NCBI GenBank assembly: GCA_004325065.1
Contig: PITI01000588.1
Location: 1-10,511, forward strand
DNA from: Hamiltosporidium magnivora
Lineage: Eukaryota; Microsporidia; Dubosqiidae
DNA: 10,511 nucleotides
Reading direction: 5' to 3'
Part shown: in pieces, positions 1-9,414 of the stretch
Position numbering within the stretch: the stretch's first letter is position 1
How the letters are laid out: each line of letters opens with the position of its first letter
Program-made: the position numbers and the translations under genes
Notes under the pieces: generated by a model
What the model saw: the letters and a program-made list of their open reading frames with translations, nothing else
What the model was told of the DNA's origin: nothing
The model's database searches: none

Positions 1-2013
1 ACTACAAACCGATAAACTTTATGTTTAATCTCTATAAGTAAACGAAAAAATGTACCCTAAAGATTATTCAGCTTGCAATGAGGAGACGAAATTTTCTTGC
101 GGAAAACCAATTAGAACCAGAAAAAATGGTCAAAAAGCAAATGAGTAAGCCTTAATTAATTTAGCTGTGAATAAAGTGTATGTAAACAATCTGAATGCGA
201 CGATTATTGTTGTAAAAAAAGCTTATGACTCAATTAATCATGTTTATTTGACTCAATGCACTGGAAACGTTATTTACCTGTTGGATTCTTGAAAGTTATA
301 AAGATAATTATATCAAAATAGACAAGTGATATATCAGTAGAGCCTGAAAAAATCATGAGCCAGAAGATTGATACAGGAATTTGCAAAGAAAAAGCTTTTC
401 ATCATTTTTGTTTGTTTGTGTAGGAATGCTTTAAGCCGAAAGCTCAATGAAAAACACACGAAAGTGACAATACATAATGCTGCAGATTCTCATACTACTA
501 AAAATCTCTTGTTTATTAATGATATAAGGCTCCTTGTAGTAGAAAGCTTCACATTAGGAGCTATGACAGGCGCAGTAAAAGAATTTTTAATGAAAATAGC
601 TCATAAAAATAGAGATAAGTCGGCCCTGAAAGATACTTTCGGCGAAGATACTGCTACTCTTCTAGTGGTTTTGGTGTTCCTAAATATTTAGGAATAATGC
701 AGATAACAGAAAAAATTTAATACGAAGCTCATTTAATGAAAAGCGAAGAAAACTGATTCTAGAATGGAAGACTGTGTCGTCTAGATAAAACGACAAAAAA
801 AACTTATTCAATTTATAAAAGGGTAATATCGTTAATGAATATTACATAGGAGTACTTAGACTTAAACCAATTCACTTTCTATGTTGGATGATGCAGTGAA
901 TTCTTTTTTGTGCAAAATTAGATACATTCTTGCCTAGGATGTAAAGAGTATTTGTACCTTGCTAGAACAGAACTTGGAAGAGGCTTACATAGTGTTTAGA
1001 GTCAGAGCGATCATTCTTTTTGTAAATCTTGGATTGCCTGGAAAAAAGCAAAATAATATAAACTAGACGAGACGCGATCTTAAAAAAAAGACTTGCTAAT
1101 GTAACTCACCTTGTACTAATAAAAAGCTTCTTAGAGTAAAGTAAAGGTTGGAAGTAGAAGTCAGTAGGAAAATTTTAGAAGATACTTAAATTATATATGG
1201 AAAAAGAAAAAGAAAACTTCACTCAAAGGTATTAATGCAGGAAAAAAAAACGCGCTTGTAAGTCTTAGTGGCTCTTAAAGATGGGTAAAAAAGGAAATAT
1301 TAGGCCGTTTGATTAAGCAATGCTCTGCTATACTCAGGATAGAAATATATTATGGGTAGCAGATGGTGTGCGTCAACACTGCAACTAGTCTATAAAACAG
1401 AAGACATTTAGAACTGGATGTGAGAAAATGTTCGGAAAGACTATACAAGACAGCTCAATGAAGTTGCCATATACCTGCTGATTTTCTTTTTAACTAAATA
1501 AATTTCAGTCTTTAAAACAAATCAGTAGTCACTAACTTTAAGAAATTATCGAAAACGAGCAGGCACATATTAAGTAAATACCAGAATAAAAACTTATCTC
1601 AAAATCCGGAAAAAATGACCCGAAATATATATTTTATATACTAGCAAAAAGAAAATAACACCTATTTAAGTAGGAATTACTTCAAAATTCACATCAACTA
1701 GTTGATACTGAAAATTTCAGGGAAATTGATCTGCTACCCAATAATTTAAGTTTTATTTATAAGTATAGTGTTGAAATAATCTCTTATGTGGTGGCCTGGG
1801 CCAGTATTGTGATAAAATGATACGATTTATATTGATATATTCCAAATAACCAAGGATGTAGAGGTATATATACTTCCCATAGTACTTAAGAAGACAGAAT
1901 AAACAATTTTCTTTGACTGGCAAAGAGAACTTGAATCAGGACAAAATGCCGAAGGGAGCTGGGCGACAGCGTCATTAGGTGCATTTCAGGAGCCGAGAGG
2001 CATAAGCAACTAA
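1..2013 (+). pseudogene. LINE polyprotein pseudogene: RT, Cys/His finger, PD-(D/E)xK endonuclease
   Basis: This would be the replication and integration protein of the retrotransposon. The reading frame hops between all three frames with many stops. Readable blocks: RT start (3-148), RT motif A block KKAYDSIN (212-238), LSRKLNEK after motif B (about 428-451), motif C block LLFINDIRLL (506-535), KYLGIM (682-699), YIGVLRLKP (841-867), ARTELGRGLHSV in the thumb region (961-996), RWVKKGNIRP (about 1275-1304), a finger around DGVRQHC (1363-1383) and GCEKM (1416-1430), an endonuclease block near 1616-1680, and a C-terminal block VYILPIVLKKT (1864-1896). Key residues are lost: the motif A catalytic Asp position (209-211) is GTT Val, the first Asp of motif C (518-520) is AAT Asn, motif B QG is QE (374-379), a finger Cys position (1372-1374) is CGT Arg, the endonuclease PD is PE (1619-1624) and its Glu is a TAA stop (1667-1669). 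The 107-residue open stretch at 368-691 is a surviving piece, not a gene; it opens with TTG. Confidence 0.85.
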
Positions 2014-2190
2014 CACTCCATTTTAAAACCTAATGAAGAATATGTTGCTCAAAACGTTAGAGCAAAAAATACCACATTCTTTAGTACACAATAGAAAAAC
2101 ATACTAGAGGAACCGACAATTAGCATAAATAAAAATCGGATTTATAAAAAGAAAAGATGGTGGTACAAGAGGAGGAAGAAAATAATCTTA
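1..2190 (+). mobile_element. Decayed LINE (non-LTR retrotransposon), 5' end outside the window
   Basis: The stretch reads as a non-LTR retrotransposon of the kind with a C-terminal restriction-like endonuclease (the architecture of the R2/R4/CRE groups), because reverse transcriptase, Cys/His finger and endonuclease remnants occur in that order. The left part is cut by the window edge: the first recognisable residues already correspond to the start of the reverse transcriptase. The coding relic ends near 2013. About 180 bases of non-coding, purine-rich sequence follow before the AT-rich background resumes, and I take these as the 3' untranslated tail. The right boundary is an estimate, since no poly(A) tail or target-site duplication could be confirmed. 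No LTRs are seen around it. Assignment to one clade is inference. Confidence 0.75.
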
Positions 2191-3607
2191 ATTCGGAAAT
2201 TTTTATTAAAATTTATTGAGTTAATTTAATTTGTTATTTAAAGGCATAAATAAAAAAATTCCCTAAATTTTTTTTCTCCCGTCTTCATGGAAAGCTATCG
2301 AGGTTTTCCAATTAAAAACCGATACAAAGCATTAAAGTTAAGAAGACATATTAAAAGCATTCACTTTTTGAGTCATATTTCTCATTGAATTTTTTTTTGA
2401 AGTATATATAAAAATCCTTTTTTATGTCAAATTTCAAAGAACTTTCGGTTTGTACTAATTTAAAATCAAAAACATGAATATGAGAAAATGACTTTCATTC
2501 TAAATGTATTTTTTAACCAATTATAACTTCGGATATTATAATTTTCGAAAAATAGCTGATATGGATTTAACATATATCAGGCGCAATTTTATAGATAAAC
2601 TGAACTCTTTGTTCAAAAACCTACCTTTTATAATTTAAATTTTTAGATTCCATTTGATATTAATGGACATTTAAATGTCTTTAATATACTACCTTATCTG
2701 CATATTTTAACCAAAATATCTATTTATTCAATTTTGTCTAAAAACCTTTTGATTATTGAATAAAAATATTAAACTGATTATGTAGTGTAAAAAAGTTTGT
2801 ATATTTTTGTGTCCTATAAAAACTCACTGCTTTATAATTAGAAGCAATATTAATGGGCACAAAAATATCTCATACACTATAACTAAGAAGTCTATAGCAG
2901 AGAAATAAAATTTTCTTAAGATATGAAATATTTAGAATGGATTTCCAGATATTAAGTCAAATCAAAAGAATCTTACTGATTAGTGTCAATTAAATGTATT
3001 TTATTTTCATTTTTTTAAAAATAGAAATAAGCAATAAAATTTTAAATTAATATAAATTCTTTTAGATTTGTGTTATATTTCCTCAATTAAATAATTTAAG
3101 GCCATTTCTAATAAGCATATGATTTAGGTCATATATATTATTGTATTTTAGGAATTTTCTCTTATAATAACTAGAAAATAATATATTCTCGTCTCTAATA
3201 AACACCAAAAAGACGTTTTGAACATTTTTGAATCAAAAATGTTTATACTCCGATTGAATGGTGATAAGGGTGAAATTTGAAACCTAATACAATAAAAAAG
3301 GATATACTCAAAAAAGCACTTATACTAATCTAATTAAAGATGAATTTTATTCTAAATATCATATAGCCCAAAAATGTAACATTTATCACTTAAAAGAAGA
3401 AACAAGTTAAAACATTAATCTAGAATGATAACAGGAAATTTAATATAAAAAGATTTATAAATATCCAGGAGCAAAATTTCTAAAGATGAAACTAATATTA
3501 TGAAATTTATTTATTTTTCGAAAAAGAAATCACAAAGTTACTTATATCTGTGATCTGTAAATCAAAAGAAAAAATCAGCGCATAAAATTATTTTAAAAAT
3601 AGAGATT
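2191..3607. other. AT-rich gap with no recognisable gene
   Basis: About 1.4 kb between the LINE relic and the 3' end of the LRR gene. All frames are densely stopped on both strands and I recognise no domain, RNA gene or terminal repeat. The 3' untranslated region of the LRR gene (transcribed leftwards) should occupy its right edge. Two overlapping AATAAA hexamers lie on the - strand at 3506-3515, about 93 bases past that stop codon. They could be a polyadenylation signal, but the motif is common by chance in DNA this AT-rich. Confidence 0.6.
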
Positions 3608-5968
3608 TTAGATTGACCATTTGCATACCTCTTCAACACCCTCCTCCTTAAAATATTCCGATAGCTCTTCAGAATCAATCTCTTTAAAAAATAATTTAGC
3701 GGTAAACCGACTTTTCGCTAAAGATATTAAATTAAATTTTATTTCAACTAAATGAATGGCATGAAACGATATTTGAAGATATTTTAGCTTTTTAAAATTT
3801 CTTAAATAATGAAAATCTTCTGCACCTAGAACTACACACCCCAGATTCAATTTTTTTAGGGAATTAAAAAACCTGCATTCACTACCCAATTTATAAAAAC
3901 TAGTTTCGATGAATTTGCATTTATAAAAATTTAATTTCTCTATAGTCGCAAGATGTTTAATTCTGTTCAAATCATTTACATATAAGCTATTACCTTTATA
4001 AGAAAGCGTTTTTAATCTCATATTGCACATGGGGCTTAATTTTGTTAGACAACATGAATGAAATTGAAAATAAGATAAATGCAGGCTTTCTAAATTATCG
4101 AGTTTTGTTAAAATATGATTCGATTCGAAAATATTTATATCAGAACCCGATAAATTTAATCTTTGAATATTTTTATAAATAAAATTCCTTGATATTGAAT
4201 TCTTGATGGAAATTATTCCACAGAATTTCAAAGATAAAACTTTCAGGTCTTTTAATTTAAATATTTCAATCAATATATGTTCAGAAATTTTGATATTTAT
4301 CAAAATCAAATGGGTTATTGATTTATGAAAGTTTAATATTTCAAATCTCAAGATTTCTCTAGGGAAACATGAATTTTTTAACTGTAACATTTTTATTCCT
4401 TTTTTTTGAAACAAAAACTCATAAAATTTGTCGCTAAAATGTATATTTTGCAAGAATAAGGTTTCTAATCCTTTCATACTTTCAAGTACATGGTATAAAT
4501 TAGGTTCGATTTTTTTATCAAGAAAACAATTAAAAAATTTTAATGTTTTCAGAGATTTACAGTGGCTTAAAAAATTACAGAACTCAAGTGGTATTTTTAA
4601 ACCAGCAAACCATAGTTCTAAATAGCAAAGATCAAGTTTTAAGCCAATATTACTGCATTCTTTAATAAAATTATTTGCTAAATAAAAGGAATCAAAGTCA
4701 AGTATAACACACAGTATATTTGATATTGCACTAAAATTAATCCACCAAGAAACACCCATCTCCATGTTTTTAAAATCGATATATTCTAAAGTATCATTGG
4801 AATTCATATAATTTTCGAAACAACTTAGATATACATTCATGATCACATTATTAAATATTAATCCTTTCAGACTTTGCTTTTTTAGAAAAGAAAAAAGATA
4901 ATTACTTTCTATGATTGAATTTATTAATGTAAAATATTCTATATTAATATCATTACCTTTACTTAATTCATATATGATAATTTCTGAAGATTCCTGAAAG
5001 TTTGAAATTATTATTGATTTAAATATATGCGCCATCTGACTGAAAAAGTAAAATTTTTTAGATATAGTTTCGGAATTTAGACAATTATTAATTATTAATG
5101 ACTTTATACCTATTTCCACCAATAAAAATTTGAATGTGTTCAAATAGTAATTATTGCTTAAGAAATTTTCAAGAGTACAAAATACTTCATAATCATTTAT
5201 TAATAGATTTTTGTAAGGAATATGCTCATTAAAGAGAATTGCATCAAAATTTAAGTTGTTATTTCCTAATAAAATCAAATTATCTTCGTAAAAAATATGT
5301 TTTATCATTAAAATATTTATAAAACCCGAAATTAGATTTTTCCTGAGATAAAAATCAAGTTCTGTTAAATTAATAAAAGACACTAAACCTTCATATTTCA
5401 CCTCTTCTTTCTTTAGATCTGTGGTGTTTTGGTTACTACATATTTTTAGAAAGGTGCATCCTAGAAGTTTAACAATATTTTTATTATCAATTGCTCTAAG
5501 ATATTTCAAGCCTAAAAATAGACATTTAAATTGGTTTTTGTTTACATTATATGGTAAATATGAAATATCAGAGGTAAGTTTTAAAAAATACACCAACTCA
5601 AAACTGCATTCAATTTTTCCATTTATATATTCTGATATGTTTGCATTCAGAAAGTTATTTAATACCTCAAAACCAATAAAACCCTTATTTTCATATGTAT
5701 AAACATGATCTTTGCTGTCAAATGACTTTAAATCTATGGTATAATAAACATTAAAAAAATCAAATTCTTCTTTTTTTTCTATACTCGGAATACCTTTTAG
5801 CAATTCACTGTAAATTTTAATTTTGGTATTTTCGAATTTTTCAAACAAATAAACAAACTTGTTTGCTGAGACACCATATGATAATATTGACGTATATAAC
5901 AACAAACACCAAATATTTATTTTTTTCGGATTTCTTGTACATTTTTCAAGACCGACGCTATTTTTCAT
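3608..5968 (-). CDS. Secreted leucine-rich-repeat protein
   Basis: The frame is 786 residues, opens with ATG, ends in TAA and is uninterrupted; in DNA this AT-rich that cannot be chance. Residues 17-35 form a hydrophobic segment after a basic start (KINIWCLLL...), with a plausible signal-peptidase site after VSA at 35, so the protein is probably secreted. The C-terminal 40% carries about 11 LRRs starting near residues 472, 500, 524, 550, 574, 600, 625, 651, 675, 703 and 727. They follow the pattern xLxxLxLxxxxL with a 24-28 residue period, for example NIQRLNLSGSDI and SLKKLNLGCVVL. Weaker LRR-like segments occur near 366 and 393. Residues 36-360 match no domain I know. The tail (760-782) is acidic (EIDSEELSEYFKEEGVEEV). 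There are 24 or so cysteines. LRR folds generally bind other proteins. Families of secreted LRR proteins are known in microsporidia and are thought to act at the host interface; that role here is inference. The gene stands alone, with no close co-oriented neighbour. The region before the ATG shows no clear promoter motif beyond AT-rich sequence. Confidence 0.92.
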   Translation of the reverse strand: MKNSVGLEKCTRNPKKINIWCLLLYTSILSYGVSANKFVYLFEKFENTKIKIYSELLKGIPSIEKKEEFDFFNVYYTIDLKSFDSKDHVYTYENKGFIGFEVLNNFLNANISEYINGKIECSFELVYFLKLTSDISYLPYNVNKNQFKCLFLGLKYLRAIDNKNIVKLLGCTFLKICSNQNTTDLKKEEVKYEGLVSFINLTELDFYLRKNLISGFINILMIKHIFYEDNLILLGNNNLNFDAILFNEHIPYKNLLINDYEVFCTLENFLSNNYYLNTFKFLLVEIGIKSLIINNCLNSETISKKFYFFSQMAHIFKSIIISNFQESSEIIIYELSKGNDINIEYFTLINSIIESNYLFSFLKKQSLKGLIFNNVIMNVYLSCFENYMNSNDTLEYIDFKNMEMGVSWWINFSAISNILCVILDFDSFYLANNFIKECSNIGLKLDLCYLELWFAGLKIPLEFCNFLSHCKSLKTLKFFNCFLDKKIEPNLYHVLESMKGLETLFLQNIHFSDKFYEFLFQKKGIKMLQLKNSCFPREILRFEILNFHKSITHLILINIKISEHILIEIFKLKDLKVLSLKFCGIISIKNSISRNFIYKNIQRLNLSGSDINIFESNHILTKLDNLESLHLSYFQFHSCCLTKLSPMCNMRLKTLSYKGNSLYVNDLNRIKHLATIEKLNFYKCKFIETSFYKLGSECRFFNSLKKLNLGCVVLGAEDFHYLRNFKKLKYLQISFHAIHLVEIKFNLISLAKSRFTAKLFFKEIDSEELSEYFKEEGVEEVCKWSI

Positions 5969-7423
5969 GAAAAATCCAAATTAAGGACAATCAAGATTTG
6001 GTTGTATGAACCATACGATTTTCAACTGTTTTATCATAGATAAACATGTTTCGAAAAAAATATTTCAACGCTTTTGAATTAAAATGTAGATAAATTGATT
6101 AAATAATTTTCGATACTTATTCCTAAAATATATTCTCACGGTTTGCTATTTTATCAGTAAATAAATTAAGTAATTTTTTTTGGAATTCTGTTAAAACTGT
6201 AATAAAGAATCTCTTTTAGATAACTTAAAATGTAAATTCTATTTTATTAAACAGCAGAACCTATTTTTTTAAGTATATAAGAGATAAATATTCGCTTTTT
6301 ATGTATAAGTTGACGAGAACAATATATTGTACAGTAGAAAACCAAACCTTGCAAGTTCTTACTCTATAAAGAATATAATATATATTATATTTAATCCGAG
6401 AAAATATCGGTTCTTTTTAAAGCGTGAGATTTAGAAATGTACCCTGTAGTTTAAATGCTAATTAACATACATTTGAATGTATATTTATATTTATTATTAG
6501 ATAATATTTGTTTCTCTTAGTTTCTTTCTTCGAGATCTTGGAATATATTTTTATATTTTAAAATAAAACTTGTAATAACTTATATTAAAATAACCTAGAA
6601 ATTATAATTGTGAAAAAACAAAATATAATAATAGGAAAGGCATATGTCTATAATATTAATTTATAAAGTTGCATTTTTATAATCCAACATTTTCTAAAAC
6701 CAATAAAGATGTTCTTAAATTCACAGATTTTTCTGACGTATTGGTTTTATAAGCTAATTAATTAATTAATCCAAACGAAAAAAAAGAATTTAAGGCATTT
6801 AAATTATACTTTGGAATAAAGAAATTTATGATTCATGAGATTGGTATTGATTAAGATAAAGTAGTAATTTTAAATAAATAATGTGAATGAGATTTTGGCA
6901 TATTTTTTAGATGATCACGATCTTTTATATGGAATTCTATTTATTTATTTAATCATGAAAATAAAATAATAAATACATTTTTTAGGATTGAAAGATCATG
7001 GATATGAATGTTATAGACTGCTGAGTATCGATGTGATAACATGCTGCTTTTTACCGATTCAATTATAGAAATCGAGGGAAATAAAGTCCATAAGATGTAT
7101 AAACCAGTAATATCACAAATACTAAAAATTCACATGAAACAAATAACTTGTTTATTATACAATCGAGTATTTCTTCAGAACAGCTCATGGTTTAATTATA
7201 GGAAAAGTCATCGTAATAATGTGAAAACAGCAAACCAAAAATTATTTTAATGATAATATATTTGCAGATTAAAAGATTGAAATTGATGTTTTAATTCAAA
7301 TATAGTAAAGAAAGGAAAATATAGCAGGATAAAACAAAGAAAGATAAATAAAACATGCAAAAGTAAAAATAATATATTAAATAATATTATATCTCTTAGA
7401 ATTATGTTTAATTATAGTTTTTT
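5969..7423. other. AT-rich gap, includes the upstream region of the LRR gene
   Basis: About 1.45 kb with no supported gene. The left edge must contain the promoter of the leftward LRR gene, but no motif stands out. At 6372-6391 there is a perfect 20-bp palindrome made only of A and T (AATATAATATATATTATATT). A 69-codon ATG frame at 7041-7250 (+) is no longer than expected by chance at this base composition and has no recognisable domain, so it is not called as a gene. Confidence 0.5.
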
Positions 7424-7603
7424 TTATGATTCATCTCTTTTATTTGAAATTGATATTTTTTCAATCTTATTTTCAATAAAAGAAATATGCATACAAACTC
7501 TATTAAATACTTCATTATGTCGTTTAATCTCATAACTATATTTATAATAATTATTTTTGCGTAATAAATCAACAAAAATATTTGTATTGAAATATTTAAT
7601 CAT
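7424..7603 (-). CDS. Possible small protein, 59 residues (weak)
   Basis: ATG at 7603-7601 directly follows two in-frame stops and an ACT codon, and the frame ends in TAA at 7426-7424. The product starts MIKYFNTNIF and ends NKRDES. It is hydrophilic and basic, with no signal peptide, membrane segment or domain that I recognise. It is co-oriented with the 118-residue gene to its right, from which it is separated by the possible LTR. Frames of this length are expected once or twice by chance in a window this AT-rich, so support rests only on its balanced charged composition. It could equally be noise. Confidence 0.2.
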   Translation of the reverse strand: MIKYFNTNIFVDLLRKNNYYKYSYEIKRHNEVFNRVCMHISFIENKIEKISISNKRDES

Positions 7604-7640
7604 AGTTTATTAAATACACTGGTCTTAGTGTGCCTCTCGG

Positions 7641-7855
7641 TGTTGAGAATAGATGAGACTATATCACATCATATGTTTTAACAAATGAAAAAGTTAAATT
7701 TGAAAGGAAACAAGAGTAAATATTAAATATAAACGATTTTTTGAACTTTTTATTTATTCTATGTATTTCTCATGAATCCAACAATTCAATCGTCTCTTTA
7801 ATAGAACATAATTTGCTAACAGGGACATTTTTTGCGGGGTTGTCCAGCCCCAACA
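7641..7855. mobile_element. Candidate solo LTR (Ty3-like ends)
   Basis: The segment begins TGTTG and ends CAACA, the inverted terminal pentamers seen on many Ty3/gypsy-type LTRs. It is about 215 bp long, and both its ends are distinctly richer in G+C than the surroundings (for example GGGGTTGTCCAGCCCC at 7837-7850). No internal retroelement coding sequence adjoins it, so it would be a solo LTR. A duplication does not flank these exact ends. If the left end is instead the TG at 7629, the flanks are CTTAG (7624-7628) and CTTAT (7856-7860), a 4-of-5 match compatible with an aged 5-bp target duplication. Short terminal matches like these can arise by chance, so the call is tentative. Confidence 0.35.
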
Positions 7856-7856
7856 C

Positions 7857-8213
7857 TTATATATTAAACTCAGATTCTTGATTATAATCTAAAATAGTTT
7901 TATAATATGTATATTTTTCTGGATATTTAAACATTTCAAGATATAAATCGATGTTTAAAACCCAATACTGCTCAAATGCATTCATTGGTATTTTCTTTGT
8001 ATCTATAAAGAAGTATTGTAATATTGAAACCAAAGCATTTATAATCAAAAATACTTCTACAATATATAATGTAATATGGAAGGAACTATGGAAGTAATAT
8101 ATCACCTGATTACAAGATGATCTCATTGTTATAAAGTGAAGATGTGAGTCATAATATGTTTCTAAGATGGCTTGAACGAGTATGAAGAAGAGGATGACAG
8201 ATAATGTTTTCAT
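7857..8213 (-). CDS. Small secreted or membrane protein, 118 residues
   Basis: The first ATG is at 8213-8211, giving MKTLSVILFFILVQAILE. The frame is also open two codons upstream through a TTG, but a eukaryotic nuclear gene would start at the ATG. Residues 2-16 are a strong hydrophobic core typical of a signal peptide or anchor. A second hydrophobic stretch near residues 45-68 (ITLYIVEVFLIINALVSI) could span a membrane. The C-terminal half is tyrosine-rich and hydrophilic (YPEKYTYYKTILDY). I recognise no family. A 118-codon ATG frame is unlikely by chance at this composition, which with the N-terminal signal is the main support. The stop codon TAA (7859-7857) lies immediately beside the candidate LTR and inside the possible target duplication, so the insertion touches the exact 3' end of the gene without removing the stop. 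Its proximity to a transposon scar leaves open that it is a dying gene. Confidence 0.55.
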   Translation of the reverse strand: MKTLSVILFFILVQAILETYYDSHLHFITMRSSCNQVIYYFHSSFHITLYIVEVFLIINALVSILQYFFIDTKKIPMNAFEQYWVLNIDLYLEMFKYPEKYTYYKTILDYNQESEFNI

Positions 8214-8708
8214 AAACAAACAATTGAATTCATTCTTTTATAATAAAAATTGTAAACAAGTTTCATATTTCCTTATCAAATAAACAAATGAAAAAATCAG
8301 ATTTTAGAAAAATTAAACTAAGAAAATTTTGATTAGTTATTTGAAATAATATCTGAATTAATAGTAAATTAGTGTACAAAAAAAGTAAAAAAATATATTC
8401 TGATACGTAGGTTATACACAGAATATTATTTAAAATGGTAAAAATATTAAAAATAAGAATTAAAATTTAAATAAAATATGTTTATAAAACAGGTTTGAAA
8501 ACTTCATAAAAATATTTAGTTCGTCTTTTGGATTGGAACAAATTGAATTATATTTTTATTAAGGATATCTATTCAAAATTAAAACAAGTAGTAAAAAATT
8601 CCACTTAATATTTTTTTATTGCATAGAGGTATCCAAAGAAAATTCGTTCAAATTGCAATATTTTGGCTATTCATAATCTTGTTTCATTCTTTCTTTATAT
8701 ATAATTCA
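8214..8708. other. AT-rich gap
   Basis: About 500 bases of low-complexity AT-rich sequence. It holds the upstream region of the leftward 118-residue gene. No conserved promoter motif, RNA or coding signal is recognisable. Confidence 0.5.
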
Positions 8709-9044
8709 TTCGGTAAATTTAAATGTCATTGTTTCAATTTCGATCAGCTTCTTTACATGTTTAAGTCTAATGATTTTTGCTTTTAATTTTTTAACCTCTT
8801 TTCTTAGAGGCGTGTATGTGCAATTGTATTTGTAAAGAATAATGAACTGGTTTGCTGACCGCGCGTTTCTGTGATCATATGAGAAGGTATTTTATAATAT
8901 AATAAAATTACAAAATAAATTCAAATTTTTTGCAATACTTTCAATTAATTTATTTGGACGCTCTTTTGGGTAAACACTGTTTTTAGTTCTTTCTTCTGGC
9001 GTGTATGCGGATAGATCAGAAGATTGACCCGCTCTTGAAATGAC
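8709..9044 (-). pseudogene. Coding-like relic, 112 codons with one stop, unknown family
   Basis: One frame runs 112 codons on the - strand with a single TAA at 8894-8892. It has no internal ATG near its start and is preceded by an in-frame TAG (9047-9045), so it looks like the inside of a broken gene. The first part is hydrophilic with a YTPEER motif followed by YPKERPNKLIE. The second part contains TYTPLRKEVKKLKAKI, a lysine-rich amphipathic helix that could form a coiled coil. Local G+C is higher than in the gap to its left. It could be the N-terminal region of another retrotransposon copy or an unrelated dead gene; I cannot tell which. Length alone does not exclude chance, so the amino-acid composition carries most of the weight. 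Confidence 0.35.
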
Positions 9045-9047
9045 CTA

Positions 9048-9414
9048 CAAAGTTTTTATATGCAAATTCCAGATTATATGGATCTATTCTACGTAATTGC
9101 AGCGTTCGACATCATTATTTGCCTACTATCTTTATTAAGATGAGTCGCAGATAAGGTTTTAAAAGGTTTAATTCTAATGAAATATATGTTGAAAAATGTA
9201 AATGCGGCTACTTTACATCTTATCTTTTTATTTCTTATATCATACTGTAACTTTCATGCTATTCTTGATAAGTTTTTTTTTACCGAAAGTCTTGTATCGG
9301 TATAAAGAACAGATAAATTAAATTATGGAAGAAGAATGATAGGCGCTTCGCTTTTGTATTGTAAAACATGTGAATAATACCCAAAAAATCAGTGAATTAA
9401 GAGTTATGTAGAAT
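9048..9414. other. Gap between two relics
   Basis: No supported gene. On the - strand a short block between about 9370 and 9300 (GIIHMFYNTKAKRLSFFFHN) weakly resembles the start of a LINE reverse transcriptase and would continue the neighbouring pseudogene, but the match is too loose to annotate. A 6-bp inverted repeat TACCGA/TCGGTA (9281-9286 and 9297-9302) is present. Confidence 0.4.

Noticed and set aside
368..691. 107-codon frame as a gene
   Set aside because: It begins with TTG, lies inside the LINE reverse transcriptase relic and lacks the rest of the domain, so it is a surviving fragment.
1..2013. Repeat-induced point mutation as the cause of LINE decay
   Set aside because: The visible key-residue changes include transversions, a T to C type change and frameshifts, not a uniform C to T / G to A pattern.
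2191..3607. Decayed LRR paralogue downstream of the LRR gene
   Set aside because: Scattered hydrophobic stretches appear in several frames but none keeps the LxxLxL spacing over two consecutive repeats.
4428..5702. Open frames on the + strand at 4428-4625 and 5421-5702
   Set aside because: Both lie inside the LRR gene on the opposite strand and are shadows of it.
7041..7250. 69-codon ATG frame on the + strand
   Set aside because: At roughly 75% A+T, a frame this long is expected about once by chance in the window. The product shows no domain, signal or membrane segment, and nearby frames show no continuation.
7837..7855. GGGG...CCCC hairpin as a terminator after the 118-residue gene
   Set aside because: The stem is only four or five pairs, intrinsic terminators are not expected in a eukaryote, and the G+C-rich block is better explained as an LTR end.
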